Shown here piece after piece: positions 1-8,827 of a stretch of DNA of 64,000 nt (its first letter is position 1; each line of letters begins with the position of its first letter). The stretch comes from Bacteroidales bacterium. Lineage in GTDB: Bacteria > Bacteroidota > Bacteroidia > Bacteroidales > Tenuifilaceae. Where the stretch lies: contig JAQVYY010000012.1 in the NCBI GenBank assembly GCA_028708425.1, positions 1-64,000 of the forward strand, given 5' to 3'. A model generated the notes under the pieces. The model had not been told where the DNA came from, did not search any database, and was given only the letters and a program-made list of their open reading frames with translations. The position numbers and the translations under genes were made by a program.

Positions 1-41
1 ATAACTTGGTCAAACTCTATTTTGTCCTGTGTCGCTGTCAT
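1..41 (-). CDS. Start of an unidentified gene, cut by the left edge
   Basis: On the minus strand an ATG at 39-41 opens a frame reading MTATQDKIEFDQV that is still open at the window edge. Thirteen codons are too few to name a product. Support comes from a good Bacteroidota -7 box (TAACTTTG on the minus strand, 57-64) which would give a 5' leader of about ten bases, and a purine-rich stretch just before the ATG. Confidence 0.4.
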   Translation of the reverse strand, partial: MTATQDKIEFDQV

Positions 42-56
42 GGCTCTTTTTTTTTG

Positions 57-64
57 CAAAGTTA
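57..64 (-). promoter_or_regulatory. Probable -7 box for the left-edge gene
   Basis: TAACTTTG on the minus strand matches TAnnTTTG exactly. No clear TTTG -33 box is seen at the usual spacing. Confidence 0.4.
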
Positions 65-204
65 CGTTATTGCGAAATAATCATGCTCGTGTGTGTCTAA
101 AAATTGTCATGGGTGTTTCATTTTTATGAGTTAGTTGATAAAAAACAGGTGGAATAATTCCTATATTGCGATTAAATGCTTTTTAGCTCAATAAAATAAT
201 CACA

Positions 205-909
205 ATGAGTAGAGCCCAAATCATAAACCAAACCATTCAGTCGTTCAATTCCCTTCGCAATCAAACAGATAAGCTGTTCTTGGAAACGAATAGTAACAGC
301 GAAATAAATATTATGGCCAACGAGCTATTCGAGTCGAAACTAAACCCATTTTTACGAGAGCTATACAAAACGATTCGAAACATCCCGCTAAATGACTACA
401 CAGTAATTGCCATAGATTCGTGGATTAAAGAGTTAAATTGCAGAATTGAAACCATAAAAAGCGATGCTGACAATGCAAACGGTATACCTGTAAAATACTT
501 ACCAAAAATTATTGATACCCTTAACGACATAAAGCTTGAAATACTCGAGCTGCTTTTAAGCGAACACGCCCCCTCTGAGGGTAGTAACGAAAACCAATAC
601 AATTCTATAGAATCAGAATCGCCCCTTTCGCCCCCAGGGGTTGCCATGCTACTAGTTCAGCTACAGAACTTTGGGGTTATAAAACGTAATATTCCCATAG
701 CATCAATTGTTGAGCTGCTTGCGCCGCTATTGGGGAATGAGGCCTACGATATTGTACAGCACATATACTTCGACAAGGAAAACAGACGACAATCTGCTAA
801 AGCTAACCGCAGCGACCTAGGCTCGTTGGTAAAAGTATTGAAGTCGATAATTGGGCGAATAGAAAATCAGCAATATGTAAGTAGCACATCGGAAAATGAA
901 ACTAGCTAG
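205..909 (+). CDS. Hypothetical protein, 234 aa
   Basis: I do not recognise the family. The protein has no signal peptide or membrane segment. Residues 1-115 look largely helical, residues 118-140 are a low-complexity Ser/Glu/Asn/Pro linker, and the C-terminal 90 residues form a second probably helical domain (PPGVAMLLVQLQNFGVIKR, then IVELLAPLLG). A two-domain cytoplasmic protein, perhaps regulatory, is an inference only. It converges on the SiaC-like gene; the two stop codons overlap in a CTAG at 905-908. A convincing codon-level frame and normal base use argue that it is real. Confidence 0.65.
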   Translation: MSRAQIINQTIQSFNSLRNQTDKLFLETNSNSEINIMANELFESKLNPFLRELYKTIRNIPLNDYTVIAIDSWIKELNCRIETIKSDADNANGIPVKYLPKIIDTLNDIKLEILELLLSEHAPSEGSNENQYNSIESESPLSPPGVAMLLVQLQNFGVIKRNIPIASIVELLAPLLGNEAYDIVQHIYFDKENRRQSAKANRSDLGSLVKVLKSIIGRIENQQYVSSTSENETS

Positions 910-1301
910 TTGTAGGGAATACAACGATACTCGAGACCAATATCGGGAAGTTCGAAAAGAACCATTCCCTCGTTGAGCAAATCCTCATCATCCTCATGGT
1001 ATTTCCATAAAACCTCAACCTGAACACCATTCTTTTCAATATTAGCCACCTTTTTCATTACCTCACGTAAATACATGTACGAGGATGAATTGATATACTT
1101 AAAGCTAAGGTCGACGGTAATTTTTTGCCCCGCTTTGCCTCTGATCTCTTCGTATAGCTCATCAAGCCAATCGAGAATTTTCTCATAAAATTCTTTGGCG
1201 TTTTCTGGATGCGATATGCCCGAAATAGCGAATATGTTTGTTGCAGGGTCGAAACTTACCTCTGGTGTATCGATTGCTGCAGCAATTTTTAATGGTTTCA
1301 T
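906..1301 (-). CDS. SiaC-family (DUF1987) regulatory phosphoprotein
   Basis: 131 residues from MKPLKIAAAID. The order TPEVSFDPATNIFAISG, then HPENAKEFYEKILDWLDE, then a central beta strand KITVDLSFKYINSSS is the pattern of the SiaC/DUF1987 family. In Pseudomonas, SiaC is reversibly phosphorylated by the SiaA/SiaB phosphatase-kinase pair and binds a diguanylate cyclase; many other bacteria carry stand-alone copies. No partner kinase or phosphatase lies nearby, so the local role is unknown. An upstream in-frame ATG at 1313 would add four residues; I prefer the start at 1301, which matches the family's usual beginning. The family assignment is fairly sure and the function is inferred. Confidence 0.8.
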   Translation of the reverse strand: MKPLKIAAAIDTPEVSFDPATNIFAISGISHPENAKEFYEKILDWLDELYEEIRGKAGQKITVDLSFKYINSSSYMYLREVMKKVANIEKNGVQVEVLWKYHEDDEDLLNEGMVLFELPDIGLEYRCIPYN

Positions 1302-1543
1302 ATAATTATGCAAGTATAAACGCTGGTGTAAATATAGTTTAATTTACATAAAACAGCTCCATTCTTTACCTGATGATTTGATAAACGAGTATTAATAATA
1401 GTTAAACGGGCTTTTATAATTGGCGAAAATATTTTATATTTTAAATTATTGGTATGAAAAAGTGAATTCGTAAAAAAAAAACCATGCTGTTTAGCTCTAC
1501 CCCTTCGAGAAAATTTTCTCAAGCGCATTAGCAATATCGTCCA

Positions 1544-1579
1544 TTAACCCCAATTATTCATTCGAATAATTGGGGTTAA
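1544..1579. repeat. Perfect 16-bp-stem palindrome, solo end of the intergenic element family
   Basis: TTAACCCCAATTATTC, loop ATTC, then the exact complement GAATAATTGGGGTTAA. This is the left hairpin of the roughly 149-bp element found elsewhere in the window, here alone and flanked by TTAA at both ends. The rest of the 420-base gap 1302-1722 shows no gene; a 78-codon frame there reads through the SiaC promoter region and looks spurious. Confidence 0.85.
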
Positions 1580-1722
1580 GGTAGCTGCACAATAACTTAC
1601 GCAACGATTTCACACTACATACATTGTGCTAAATTAAACAACTCCCCCTCATTAGCACAACAACAAACAGGCACAATGCCAAAAATAGCTCCTGCTCTTA
1701 TTCCTGTGATTTTGTTCGCTGC

Positions 1723-2790
1723 CTAACGATACGCTGCATCATTAATATCCTTTACACTTTTTAGTACTGTGGGCGGATTTAAATGCTTCGCAAGGAAAGC
1801 ATATATTTTTAACCTTGTCTCCTTTGCGTGCATGGTATCCATCCTATCGAATGAATGCCCACCGGGGATATCCTGAAATATCTCATAATCAAACTTCTTC
1901 CCCTCGGCCTTAAGCGATTTAATTAGATGCTCAACCTCAAGCACATCCACGTCATCATCGTTGGTGTTGGTATGAATAAGCAATGGGGTTTGCAGCTTAT
2001 GGGCATTCCATGCGGGCGATCGACGCTTATACTCCGGAATATTTTCGTAGGCTGTTTTCCCAATATGATAATCGACCGAGTACAGGTCGCGGTAACTATC
2101 TGTCATGTAGCCCATACGTGCTATTAAGTCGGAAACAGGAACCCCTGCAAATACGCACTTATAATCTTTGGGGTACTCAAACACATTCATCAACGAGATT
2201 AAACCACCATGGCTCCAACCCAATATGCCCACACGACTTTTATCGATAAAATCGTAATTTTCAAGCATATAGTTGCGGCTGGCGTAGGTATCCTGAATTT
2301 CGAGCCCTCCGTAATCAATCTGCTCGTAAAGACCTCGGCCGTAACCTGTACTGCCTCTGTATTCAGGAGCAACAACTATGTAGCCCTGCGCCATTAATTC
2401 GCTTATGATATGGAAATAATAGGTGGTGAAATCACCATGTACTCCACCGTGCGGAAAAACGAGCAGAGGGTATTTTTTAGACATATCAATACCTTTTGGC
2501 ACAAAAACATACGACCAGAACTTTACAGGATTACGTGCTCCCCTGGCAGTTTCGCTGGGGATATTGGCTGGTGGTGGCCCATACATATACACCTTATCAA
2601 CATGCGCTACATCCTGCAGGCGGGTAAACCACAGTATATCGTCGATATTTTTTTGTAGCACATCCAGCGTATGCCTCAGGTTGGTATTATACTCGCGCAA
2701 GGCCTCAACCTCTTTCTGAATTTTCTCAACACTTTGCCCAAACGATAGCAAAGGAAACATCAAAATAAATGCAACTAAAAACTTTCTCAT
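1723..2790 (-). CDS. Secreted prolyl-oligopeptidase-like (S9) alpha/beta hydrolase
   Basis: 355 residues with an N-terminal signal peptide (MRKFLVAFILMFPLLSFGQS, cleavage near residue 19). A helical stretch (about 20-60) precedes an alpha/beta-hydrolase fold: oxyanion strand LLVFPHGGVHGDF, GRSTGYG-like loop, nucleophile elbow GWSHGG (Ser), acid in NTNDDDVDV, and the catalytic His in PGGHSF. These are the S9 peptidase triad elements. It lacks the beta-propeller of full-length prolyl oligopeptidases, so it is closer to the catalytic-domain-only dipeptidyl-peptidase or acylaminoacyl-peptidase-like enzymes. A periplasmic or secreted peptidase/esterase is expected; the exact substrate is not predictable. 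It is monocistronic, flanked by repeat elements on both sides. Confidence 0.85.
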   Translation of the reverse strand: MRKFLVAFILMFPLLSFGQSVEKIQKEVEALREYNTNLRHTLDVLQKNIDDILWFTRLQDVAHVDKVYMYGPPPANIPSETARGARNPVKFWSYVFVPKGIDMSKKYPLLVFPHGGVHGDFTTYYFHIISELMAQGYIVVAPEYRGSTGYGRGLYEQIDYGGLEIQDTYASRNYMLENYDFIDKSRVGILGWSHGGLISLMNVFEYPKDYKCVFAGVPVSDLIARMGYMTDSYRDLYSVDYHIGKTAYENIPEYKRRSPAWNAHKLQTPLLIHTNTNDDDVDVLEVEHLIKSLKAEGKKFDYEIFQDIPGGHSFDRMDTMHAKETRLKIYAFLAKHLNPPTVLKSVKDINDAAYR

Positions 2791-2925
2791 AATCTTATTT
2801 TTTAGGGTACCACACTCAAGTTGTATAACTTACTTACAGGCAAATATAGCTATCTGAAAACAATAAAACAGGGGATAAAGAGAACTACTACTCATTAAAA
2901 TTTTAGTTTTGCATGCTGACACTAA

Positions 2926-3074
2926 TTAACCCCAATTATTCATTCGAATAGTTGCTACCTCCGATAACGACTAAGCCTCTCAATCAATCTTGTTACGCAA
3001 AATTGGGCTTCACTATGCCAGGATAACCCGCATTTGCATTCATCTTTAGCAAGTTTGATGAATAATGCGGGTTA
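2926..3074 (+). repeat. Intergenic three-hairpin element, full-length copy
   Basis: Starts TTAACCCCAATTATTC, has the central CAATCTTG/CAAAATTGG hairpin region and ends with the CCCGCATT...AATGCGGG hairpin plus TTA. It occupies the middle of the 567-base gap 2791-3357, which otherwise holds only the promoter of the LysM gene. Confidence 0.85.
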
Positions 3075-3203
3075 GTAGAAGTAAGCTAAAACCATGAACC
3101 ATCCTTGATAACAGCCTTACCACACACGAATGGCTATCGTGCGGGTGTTCCATCGGCTCCTTTTAAAAAACAGAGAGATGAAATACCAAAAAAAGGCATT
3201 ATG

Positions 3204-3233
3204 TTTGTTTTAGATTTTGAATGCGTAACTTTG
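3204..3233 (+). promoter_or_regulatory. Promoter of the LysM protein gene
   Basis: TTTG at 3204-3207, 18 nt, then TAACTTTG at 3226-3233. This fits the Bacteroidota sigma-ABfr consensus and would give a leader of about 115 nt before the ATG at 3358. Confidence 0.6.
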
Positions 3234-3357
3234 CAGCAACCAAAAATGAAAAATATACACCAGGAGGCAATGAAACATCCATAAGTAACAACGTCAAAAA
3301 GCATGGCGTTTCTGTGGATAATGTACATATGCCTTGTGGCAATAGAAAATTAGACTA

Positions 3358-5364
3358 ATGAAACATTTTTTATTTACGCTTCTACTTGCAGTAACCACCC
3401 TGGGCATGGTGGCACAGGAAGCAGAAACTGCCACCGAAATAAAACTCTCAACCGACAAGGTGAAGATTAACGGGAAGCTATACCTTATTCATATTGTTAG
3501 GCAGGGGCAAACCCTATACTCAATAAGCAAGGCATACAACGTGAGCCAAATTGAGATAGCAATGGAAAACCCTGATATTTACCTTGGCTTACAGGTTGAT
3601 CAGGCGCTTAAGATTCCTGTTAAATCTAAAGAAATTACACAGGACGAGGAGGACGAAGACTACATATACCATATTGTTAAACGAAAAGAGAACCTAACAA
3701 GTTTATCCAGAAAGTACGATGTTTCCCTTAGCGAAATTTATGCTGCCAACCCGGGCCTAGATAAACATATTAGGGTTAACCAGGTGATTATGATCCCCAA
3801 AAAACGGTTAAGCACAATTGGTAAAGCAAAGGATGAAACGGATAGGTTTATTTATCACGAGGTTAAGCCACGCGAAGGTTTCTATTCGCTTAAAAGACAA
3901 TACGGGGTTAGCGAGGAGGTAGTACGCAAGCTTAATCCTGAGCAAACCGCCGATGGGCTTAAGCTGGGCAGTATTCTTAAAATACCAAAGGATATAAACG
4001 ACACCATTACCACAACCAAACCAATTAGCTTTGAGGTTGATATAATAGAAACCCCCGAGGAGTATCATCCTGCCGTTTCGGTAATTTGCGATACTTTCCA
4101 ATATAATAGGTGGCGCGATATTTTTAATGTGGCTATACTGCTCCCCTTTACAGAACCCGAAAAAGGAATTGTTGATACCACGGAAACCGCTGTGGAGTTA
4201 ACCCCTTTAGAGATACAAAAAAAACAGGAGGAAGCGAAGAAAATATCGCACCATACTGCAAACTTCTTAGACCTTTATCAGGGTGCCCTTATTGCCATCG
4301 ACAGCCTAAAAACCATGGGCATTTCAATAAACCTAACGACGTACGATACCGGAAAATCATCTGAAAAAACCAAGGAGCTGCTACTTGAGGATGGCGTTGA
4401 AAATGCCAACCTAATAATTGGCCCAGCATACCCCGAATGCTTAAAGCCGGTTGCCGAATTTGCCCTCGAAAACCGAATACCCATAGTTTCGCCGCTATCG
4501 TCAAATAATTTTATGCTTCATCGTAACCCTTATCTTTTTCAGATTAACCCATCGTTTTTAACCCAGCTCGAAGAGTTTACCTCCACAATAGACCTGTGTA
4601 ACGGCGATAATATAGTGCTTATACATGAGGATGATAGTACCAATGCCAGCATGGTGAACAGCTATAAAAAGATGGTTAATAGTAGAATTGACGAATGCCC
4701 ATCATCTCATCTTATTCATTTTAAAGAGGTTAAATATAAGGCCGGAAGTGCAACGCCTAAAATACAGGAGCTGATTGGACAAAGCTTATCACTGGACCGT
4801 AAAAATATTATTCTGGTTCCCTCAAACAACGAAGCGTTTGTAAGCGACCTGTTTGGTAATTTGCATACCCTACTAACTGTTTACAAATATCCTATTAGCG
4901 TATACGGATTACCCAGGTGGCAACGGTTCAGGAATATACAGGTGGACTACTTTTACGAGCTAAACCTACACCTTTTTACTCCGTTTTATGTTGATTATAA
5001 ACGCCGCGAAGTAAAAACGTTTATTGCAAAGTACAGGGATAGCTTTAGGGCCGAACCCTCTCAATTCGCCTTTCAGGGCTACGATGTAATGTTTTACTTT
5101 TTAAGTGCCATGCAAAGCTATGGCATCGATTTTCAATTCTGTATACATAACCACAAATGCCAACTGCTACAATCGGACTATAAGTTTAAGCAAGAGAACT
5201 CGCTCCATGGCTACGAAAATCGCTTGGTAAATATTATTCGATACACGCCAGATTTCGATATTGTTGTTGAGAATACCGAAATGGAGCCCAAAAAGCAGTT
5301 CGAAAACATTAGATACCTTAACGAGCAACCCACAGACAGAAAAGAGGCAGTATTTATCAGATAA
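3358..5364 (+). CDS. Secreted three-LysM protein fused to a periplasmic-binding-protein fold
   Basis: 668 residues. A signal peptide (residues 1-20) is followed by three LysM repeats at about 41-87, 102-147 and 164-210, each with the YxIHxVxxxxxLxSxSxxYxVS pattern and ending in (L/M)KIP or IMIP. LysM domains bind peptidoglycan glycan. From about 255 to 630 the sequence resembles the type I receptor ligand-binding fold (NVAILLPF..., YDTGKSSEKTKELL, LIIGPAYPECLKPVAEFA, IPIVSPLSSNN). The combination is known from Bacteroidota but its ligand is not. It probably anchors a sensing or scaffolding module to the wall in the periplasm. The next gene, a CDF transporter, starts 22 bases downstream, so the two may be co-transcribed. 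Confidence 0.85.
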   Translation: MKHFLFTLLLAVTTLGMVAQEAETATEIKLSTDKVKINGKLYLIHIVRQGQTLYSISKAYNVSQIEIAMENPDIYLGLQVDQALKIPVKSKEITQDEEDEDYIYHIVKRKENLTSLSRKYDVSLSEIYAANPGLDKHIRVNQVIMIPKKRLSTIGKAKDETDRFIYHEVKPREGFYSLKRQYGVSEEVVRKLNPEQTADGLKLGSILKIPKDINDTITTTKPISFEVDIIETPEEYHPAVSVICDTFQYNRWRDIFNVAILLPFTEPEKGIVDTTETAVELTPLEIQKKQEEAKKISHHTANFLDLYQGALIAIDSLKTMGISINLTTYDTGKSSEKTKELLLEDGVENANLIIGPAYPECLKPVAEFALENRIPIVSPLSSNNFMLHRNPYLFQINPSFLTQLEEFTSTIDLCNGDNIVLIHEDDSTNASMVNSYKKMVNSRIDECPSSHLIHFKEVKYKAGSATPKIQELIGQSLSLDRKNIILVPSNNEAFVSDLFGNLHTLLTVYKYPISVYGLPRWQRFRNIQVDYFYELNLHLFTPFYVDYKRREVKTFIAKYRDSFRAEPSQFAFQGYDVMFYFLSAMQSYGIDFQFCIHNHKCQLLQSDYKFKQENSLHGYENRLVNIIRYTPDFDIVVENTEMEPKKQFENIRYLNEQPTDRKEAVFIR

Positions 5365-5386
5365 GATAATACGTAAACTTTTTAGA

Positions 5387-6274
5387 ATGCACATTATAAA
5401 CAAAGCAAACACGAACCTATCTAAGCGAGCTGGATGGATGTCGATAGTTGTAAACACGCTGCTTTTTATACTTAAATACTGGGCGGGCATTGTAAGCGGT
5501 TCTGTGGCTCTTATGGCCGATGCTTGGCATACCCTTAGCGACTCGCTAAGCTCAATATTCTTAATCGTTGGTATTTCGCTGTCACAAAAACCGGCCGATA
5601 AGGAGCACCCGTTTGGACATGGAAGGAACGAGCTAATAACCTCGATACTTATTGGGTGCCTTTTGGCAATGGTTGCGTACAATTTTTTTGTTGAATCGAT
5701 AGAGCGGCTAACATCCCATAAGGAGGCATCATACGGCATAATAGCCATTGTTATTACGGTTATCTCAATACTCGCTAAAGAGGGGCTGGCTCAGTACTCA
5801 TTCTATATTGGGCGTAAAACCAATTCGCAAGCAGTAAAAGCCGATGGCTGGCACCACCGCAGCGATTCGTTATCATCAATAGCAATTCTTTTGGGCATTT
5901 GGCTGAGCCGATTCTTCTGGTGGATTGATGGAGCAATGGGTATTATTGTTTCGCTCTTTATTCTTTACACTGCATACAAAATTATTAGGAGCGCATCGCA
6001 CACTATTTTAGGCAATAAACCAAGCAAACAGCTTATTAATGATGTTAGTAGAATTGCCAACAAAGCGGCAAATTTCGATGTTTATAGCCACCATATCCAT
6101 ATTCACGATTATGTTAACCATAAGGAGCTAACCCTACACATCTACCTGCCCGATGATATGTCCATTTCCGAATCGCATAAAATAACTTCGGCCATTGAAA
6201 AGGGCTTGGCGCAAGAGCTAGATGTTGAGACAACCATTCATTGCGAACCCATCAAAATTATGCTAAAAGAGTAG
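5387..6274 (+). CDS. Cation diffusion facilitator (CDF) family metal exporter
   Basis: 295 residues from MHIINKANTN. The frame is open further upstream, but that stretch overlaps the end of the LysM gene, so the ATG at 5387 is chosen. Six hydrophobic segments carry the two paired metal-site motifs of CDF antiporters: MADAWHTLSDSLSS in TM2 (HxxxD) and KADGWHHRSDSLSS in TM5. A cytoplasmic C-terminal domain (about 205-295) contains VYSHHIHIHDYVNHKELTLHI, the usual metal-binding ferredoxin-like fold. CDF proteins export Zn, Fe, Mn or Co in exchange for protons; the HD-HD site suggests Zn but does not prove it. Confidence 0.9.
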   Translation: MHIINKANTNLSKRAGWMSIVVNTLLFILKYWAGIVSGSVALMADAWHTLSDSLSSIFLIVGISLSQKPADKEHPFGHGRNELITSILIGCLLAMVAYNFFVESIERLTSHKEASYGIIAIVITVISILAKEGLAQYSFYIGRKTNSQAVKADGWHHRSDSLSSIAILLGIWLSRFFWWIDGAMGIIVSLFILYTAYKIIRSASHTILGNKPSKQLINDVSRIANKAANFDVYSHHIHIHDYVNHKELTLHIYLPDDMSISESHKITSAIEKGLAQELDVETTIHCEPIKIMLKE

Positions 6275-6337
6275 AAATATAGCACTACTAACCTAACCTG
6301 GGTATAAGCATAGAGAGGGTAAAAAAATACGAATGCA

Positions 6338-6486
6338 TTAACCCCAATTATTCAGCTGAATAATTGCTACCTCCGAGAGCGACAAAGCCTCACAACCAAT
6401 CTAGTTGCCCAAAATTAGGCTCTACTATGTCGGGGTAATCCGCATTCGCATTCATCTTTTACAAATTTGATGAATAATGCGGGCTA
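6338..6486 (+). repeat. Intergenic three-hairpin element, full-length copy
   Basis: TTAACCCC...GCGGGCTAA between the convergent CDF and S46 peptidase genes. The left hairpin loop reads AGCT here (CAATTATTCAGCTGAATAATTG), a compensated change that keeps the palindrome. Confidence 0.85.
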
Positions 6487-6492
6487 ATTCGG

Positions 6493-8673
6493 CTACAACC
6501 CTTCAACAATTGTGAGCTCATCCAGCAGATGCGTGGCCTGCGCAAGCTTATCAATCACAAATAGCACGTACCTAATATCGGTGGCAATGGTTCGCTGCAT
6601 GTCGGGTTCAAACATAAAATCGCAGGCCATAGCCTCGTAGTTCCCATCAAATGCTATCCCAACTAAATGCCCCTGGGCATTTAGCACTGCGCTGCCCGAG
6701 TTACCATTGGTAATATCATTGTCGGTTAAAAAACAGATTGGCAAACCCCCATTCCTATCGGCATAACGCCCAACACTGCCCAGCTCCCATAGCTCCTGTT
6801 CCTTAGGACTAATCCTAAACACCTCCTCGGGTCTAACCCCCTTTTCGACCTTGCCCTTGAAATAGGTGATGGGCAAAAAGTTTACCCCATCGGCTGGACT
6901 ATAACCCCTAACCTTACCGTACGATAATCGCATGGTCGAGTTGGCATCGGGATAACGAGTTTGGGTAGTATCCATATCGAGCAAAGCTCTGGTGTAATCC
7001 CTTTTTGCCCAGCGAAGCTTCTCGCTATACACCTCAAGCGAGTCGTATATATCCAAAATTTGATCCTCGTAAGCCAAGTGCAACACAAATAGCGGGTCGG
7101 CAAACAGGCTGTCGATAATAGGGTTCTCAATAAATTGACACATTTTTTCTTGGGAAGAGAAATTAGATTGTTCGTAAAAATAATCTACCAAAAATGGGAT
7201 ATAAAGGCCGTACTCCTCATTTATGCGTATATCGCTCAGTATAGGATGGTTAACACTATCGGGCAGGTACTTCATTAAGCTTTCAAGAGCCTTTGCATAC
7301 ATCTCCTTGTCGACCTGCTCATTGTAATTCTCAAAAATACCGGGCAGCTCGTTTTTAAGATGCTTGGCCTCTCGCCTCACCCGTCGCTTCGACGGTTTTT
7401 TGGCAGCAAGCTCAATAATAAAATCGTACGCTTCGTAAATAATGCTACCCACCTCAACGGGCCAGTAGGTTAACGAATTTAAACATTGAGAAATGGGCTC
7501 ATAGCTATTCTCATCAATAAAATTATAGTATTCGGATATTGATGAGAAAAAATCGGTATCCCGTCCGTTCTCCTCCAACCAACGAACCATCTTCTTTTCG
7601 CGCTCTTGAAACTTTGGCACCACATCAAAATTACTCAGCGATTTGGCCTGATAGGTATCTTTCTGCCAAAAGTTTACCAGCATATCGTGCTTATCGGTTA
7701 GCTTAACCTTTGCCAGGCTATCGGTTTGCATGCCCCGCTTAACCGAGCCAATAAAACCGCCCCAAACCTCATTAACCCACGGTGCCACCACATCGCGCTC
7801 GTTGGCAGCCTGATACGACGAGGAGTATCGATACGTTGTTCCTGGATAGCCAATCACCATGGTAAAATCGTTCGGGGCGACACCCTGCAACGATATTTTA
7901 AAGTAATTTTTCGATTTAAACGGCACATTGCGTTTACTGTAATCGGCGGGTTTCCCATTTGGGGATGTGTAAATTCGGTACAGGGCAAAATCGCCTGTAT
8001 GACGGGGCCACGTCCAGTTGTCGATATCGCCCCCAAAATTACCGATGCTCGAGGGCGGCGCGCCAACCAGCCTAATATCGGTGTACCTATTGTAAACAAA
8101 CAGAAAGAACTGATTGTGATTGTACATAGGCACTACCTGAGCATGGACGCCCCTCTCTGCTTTCTCGACCTGCCTCACAATTTCTCGGGCAATTTCGCTG
8201 GTACGCTCAAAGTAGTTAGCATCATTAAAATTAACCATACCTAGTATTCGGTTGGTTACATCCTCTACCCTTTTGAGCGTTAACGCAGTTTTACCGGGTA
8301 AAGGAAGCTCCTCCTCCTGGCAAGATGCCCAAAAACCATCGTGCAGCAAATTATTGGCAACCGTTGAGTGATACTGAATATCGCCAACAGCACAATGGTG
8401 ATTTGTTAGTACCAAACCCAATGGCGAGATTAGCTCGGCCGAGCAACCTCCATCATCGAGCTGCACCACGGCATCCTTTGAGCTGCTACTATTAATGCTG
8501 TATATATCATCGGCAGTGAGCTTTAAGCCTAGCCGCTGCATGGCTGCCATGCTTTCTTCGACTTGCGATATAAGCCACATGCCCTCATCGGCGATGGTAG
8601 TGAACGAGAGTAGCATGAGCACCATCATGGTGCTTAGCTTAATAAAAAGGGGAGCGGTAGGGTTTTTTAGCAT
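6493..8673 (-). CDS. S46 family dipeptidyl-peptidase, DPP7-like
   Basis: 726 residues from MLKNPTAPLF, with a signal peptide to about residue 28. S46 peptidases are periplasmic exopeptidases that release dipeptides from peptide N-termini, feeding peptide-fermenting Bacteroidota. Catalytic signatures are visible: TNHHCAVGDIQYHS (His), the GGDIDNWTWPRHTGDF block typical of the family, and TNGNSGSA with Ser659. The S1-pocket residue 18 positions after the nucleophile is Gly677 (AFDGNYEAM). In Porphyromonas gingivalis DPP11 the equivalent residue is Arg673, which selects Asp/Glu; DPP7, which prefers hydrophobic residues, has Gly. A DPP7-type specificity is therefore inferred. A start 13 codons upstream is possible but would spoil the signal peptide. 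Confidence 0.93.
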   Translation of the reverse strand: MLKNPTAPLFIKLSTMMVLMLLSFTTIADEGMWLISQVEESMAAMQRLGLKLTADDIYSINSSSSKDAVVQLDDGGCSAELISPLGLVLTNHHCAVGDIQYHSTVANNLLHDGFWASCQEEELPLPGKTALTLKRVEDVTNRILGMVNFNDANYFERTSEIAREIVRQVEKAERGVHAQVVPMYNHNQFFLFVYNRYTDIRLVGAPPSSIGNFGGDIDNWTWPRHTGDFALYRIYTSPNGKPADYSKRNVPFKSKNYFKISLQGVAPNDFTMVIGYPGTTYRYSSSYQAANERDVVAPWVNEVWGGFIGSVKRGMQTDSLAKVKLTDKHDMLVNFWQKDTYQAKSLSNFDVVPKFQEREKKMVRWLEENGRDTDFFSSISEYYNFIDENSYEPISQCLNSLTYWPVEVGSIIYEAYDFIIELAAKKPSKRRVRREAKHLKNELPGIFENYNEQVDKEMYAKALESLMKYLPDSVNHPILSDIRINEEYGLYIPFLVDYFYEQSNFSSQEKMCQFIENPIIDSLFADPLFVLHLAYEDQILDIYDSLEVYSEKLRWAKRDYTRALLDMDTTQTRYPDANSTMRLSYGKVRGYSPADGVNFLPITYFKGKVEKGVRPEEVFRISPKEQELWELGSVGRYADRNGGLPICFLTDNDITNGNSGSAVLNAQGHLVGIAFDGNYEAMACDFMFEPDMQRTIATDIRYVLFVIDKLAQATHLLDELTIVEGL

Positions 8674-8827
8674 GATTACGTACTCTAAAATTTGAAGCTG
8701 CAAATTAGGCAAATTAGCCTATAAAACCGAGCATAAAAATGAGAAAGGCTAGCACTAAATAAAATTGAATAGCAATTTCCTTGCATAGGAAAAAAAATAA
8801 TAGCTATTTTACCAAAAAATATAACGC

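Noticed and set aside
1298-1534. 78-codon minus-strand frame upstream of the SiaC-like gene
   Set aside because: Basic low-complexity translation of AT-rich intergenic sequence, with no support.
3245-3283. Eleven-codon frame MKNIHQEAMKHP before the LysM gene
   Set aside because: Too short, with no hairpin or link to a pathway to support a leader peptide.
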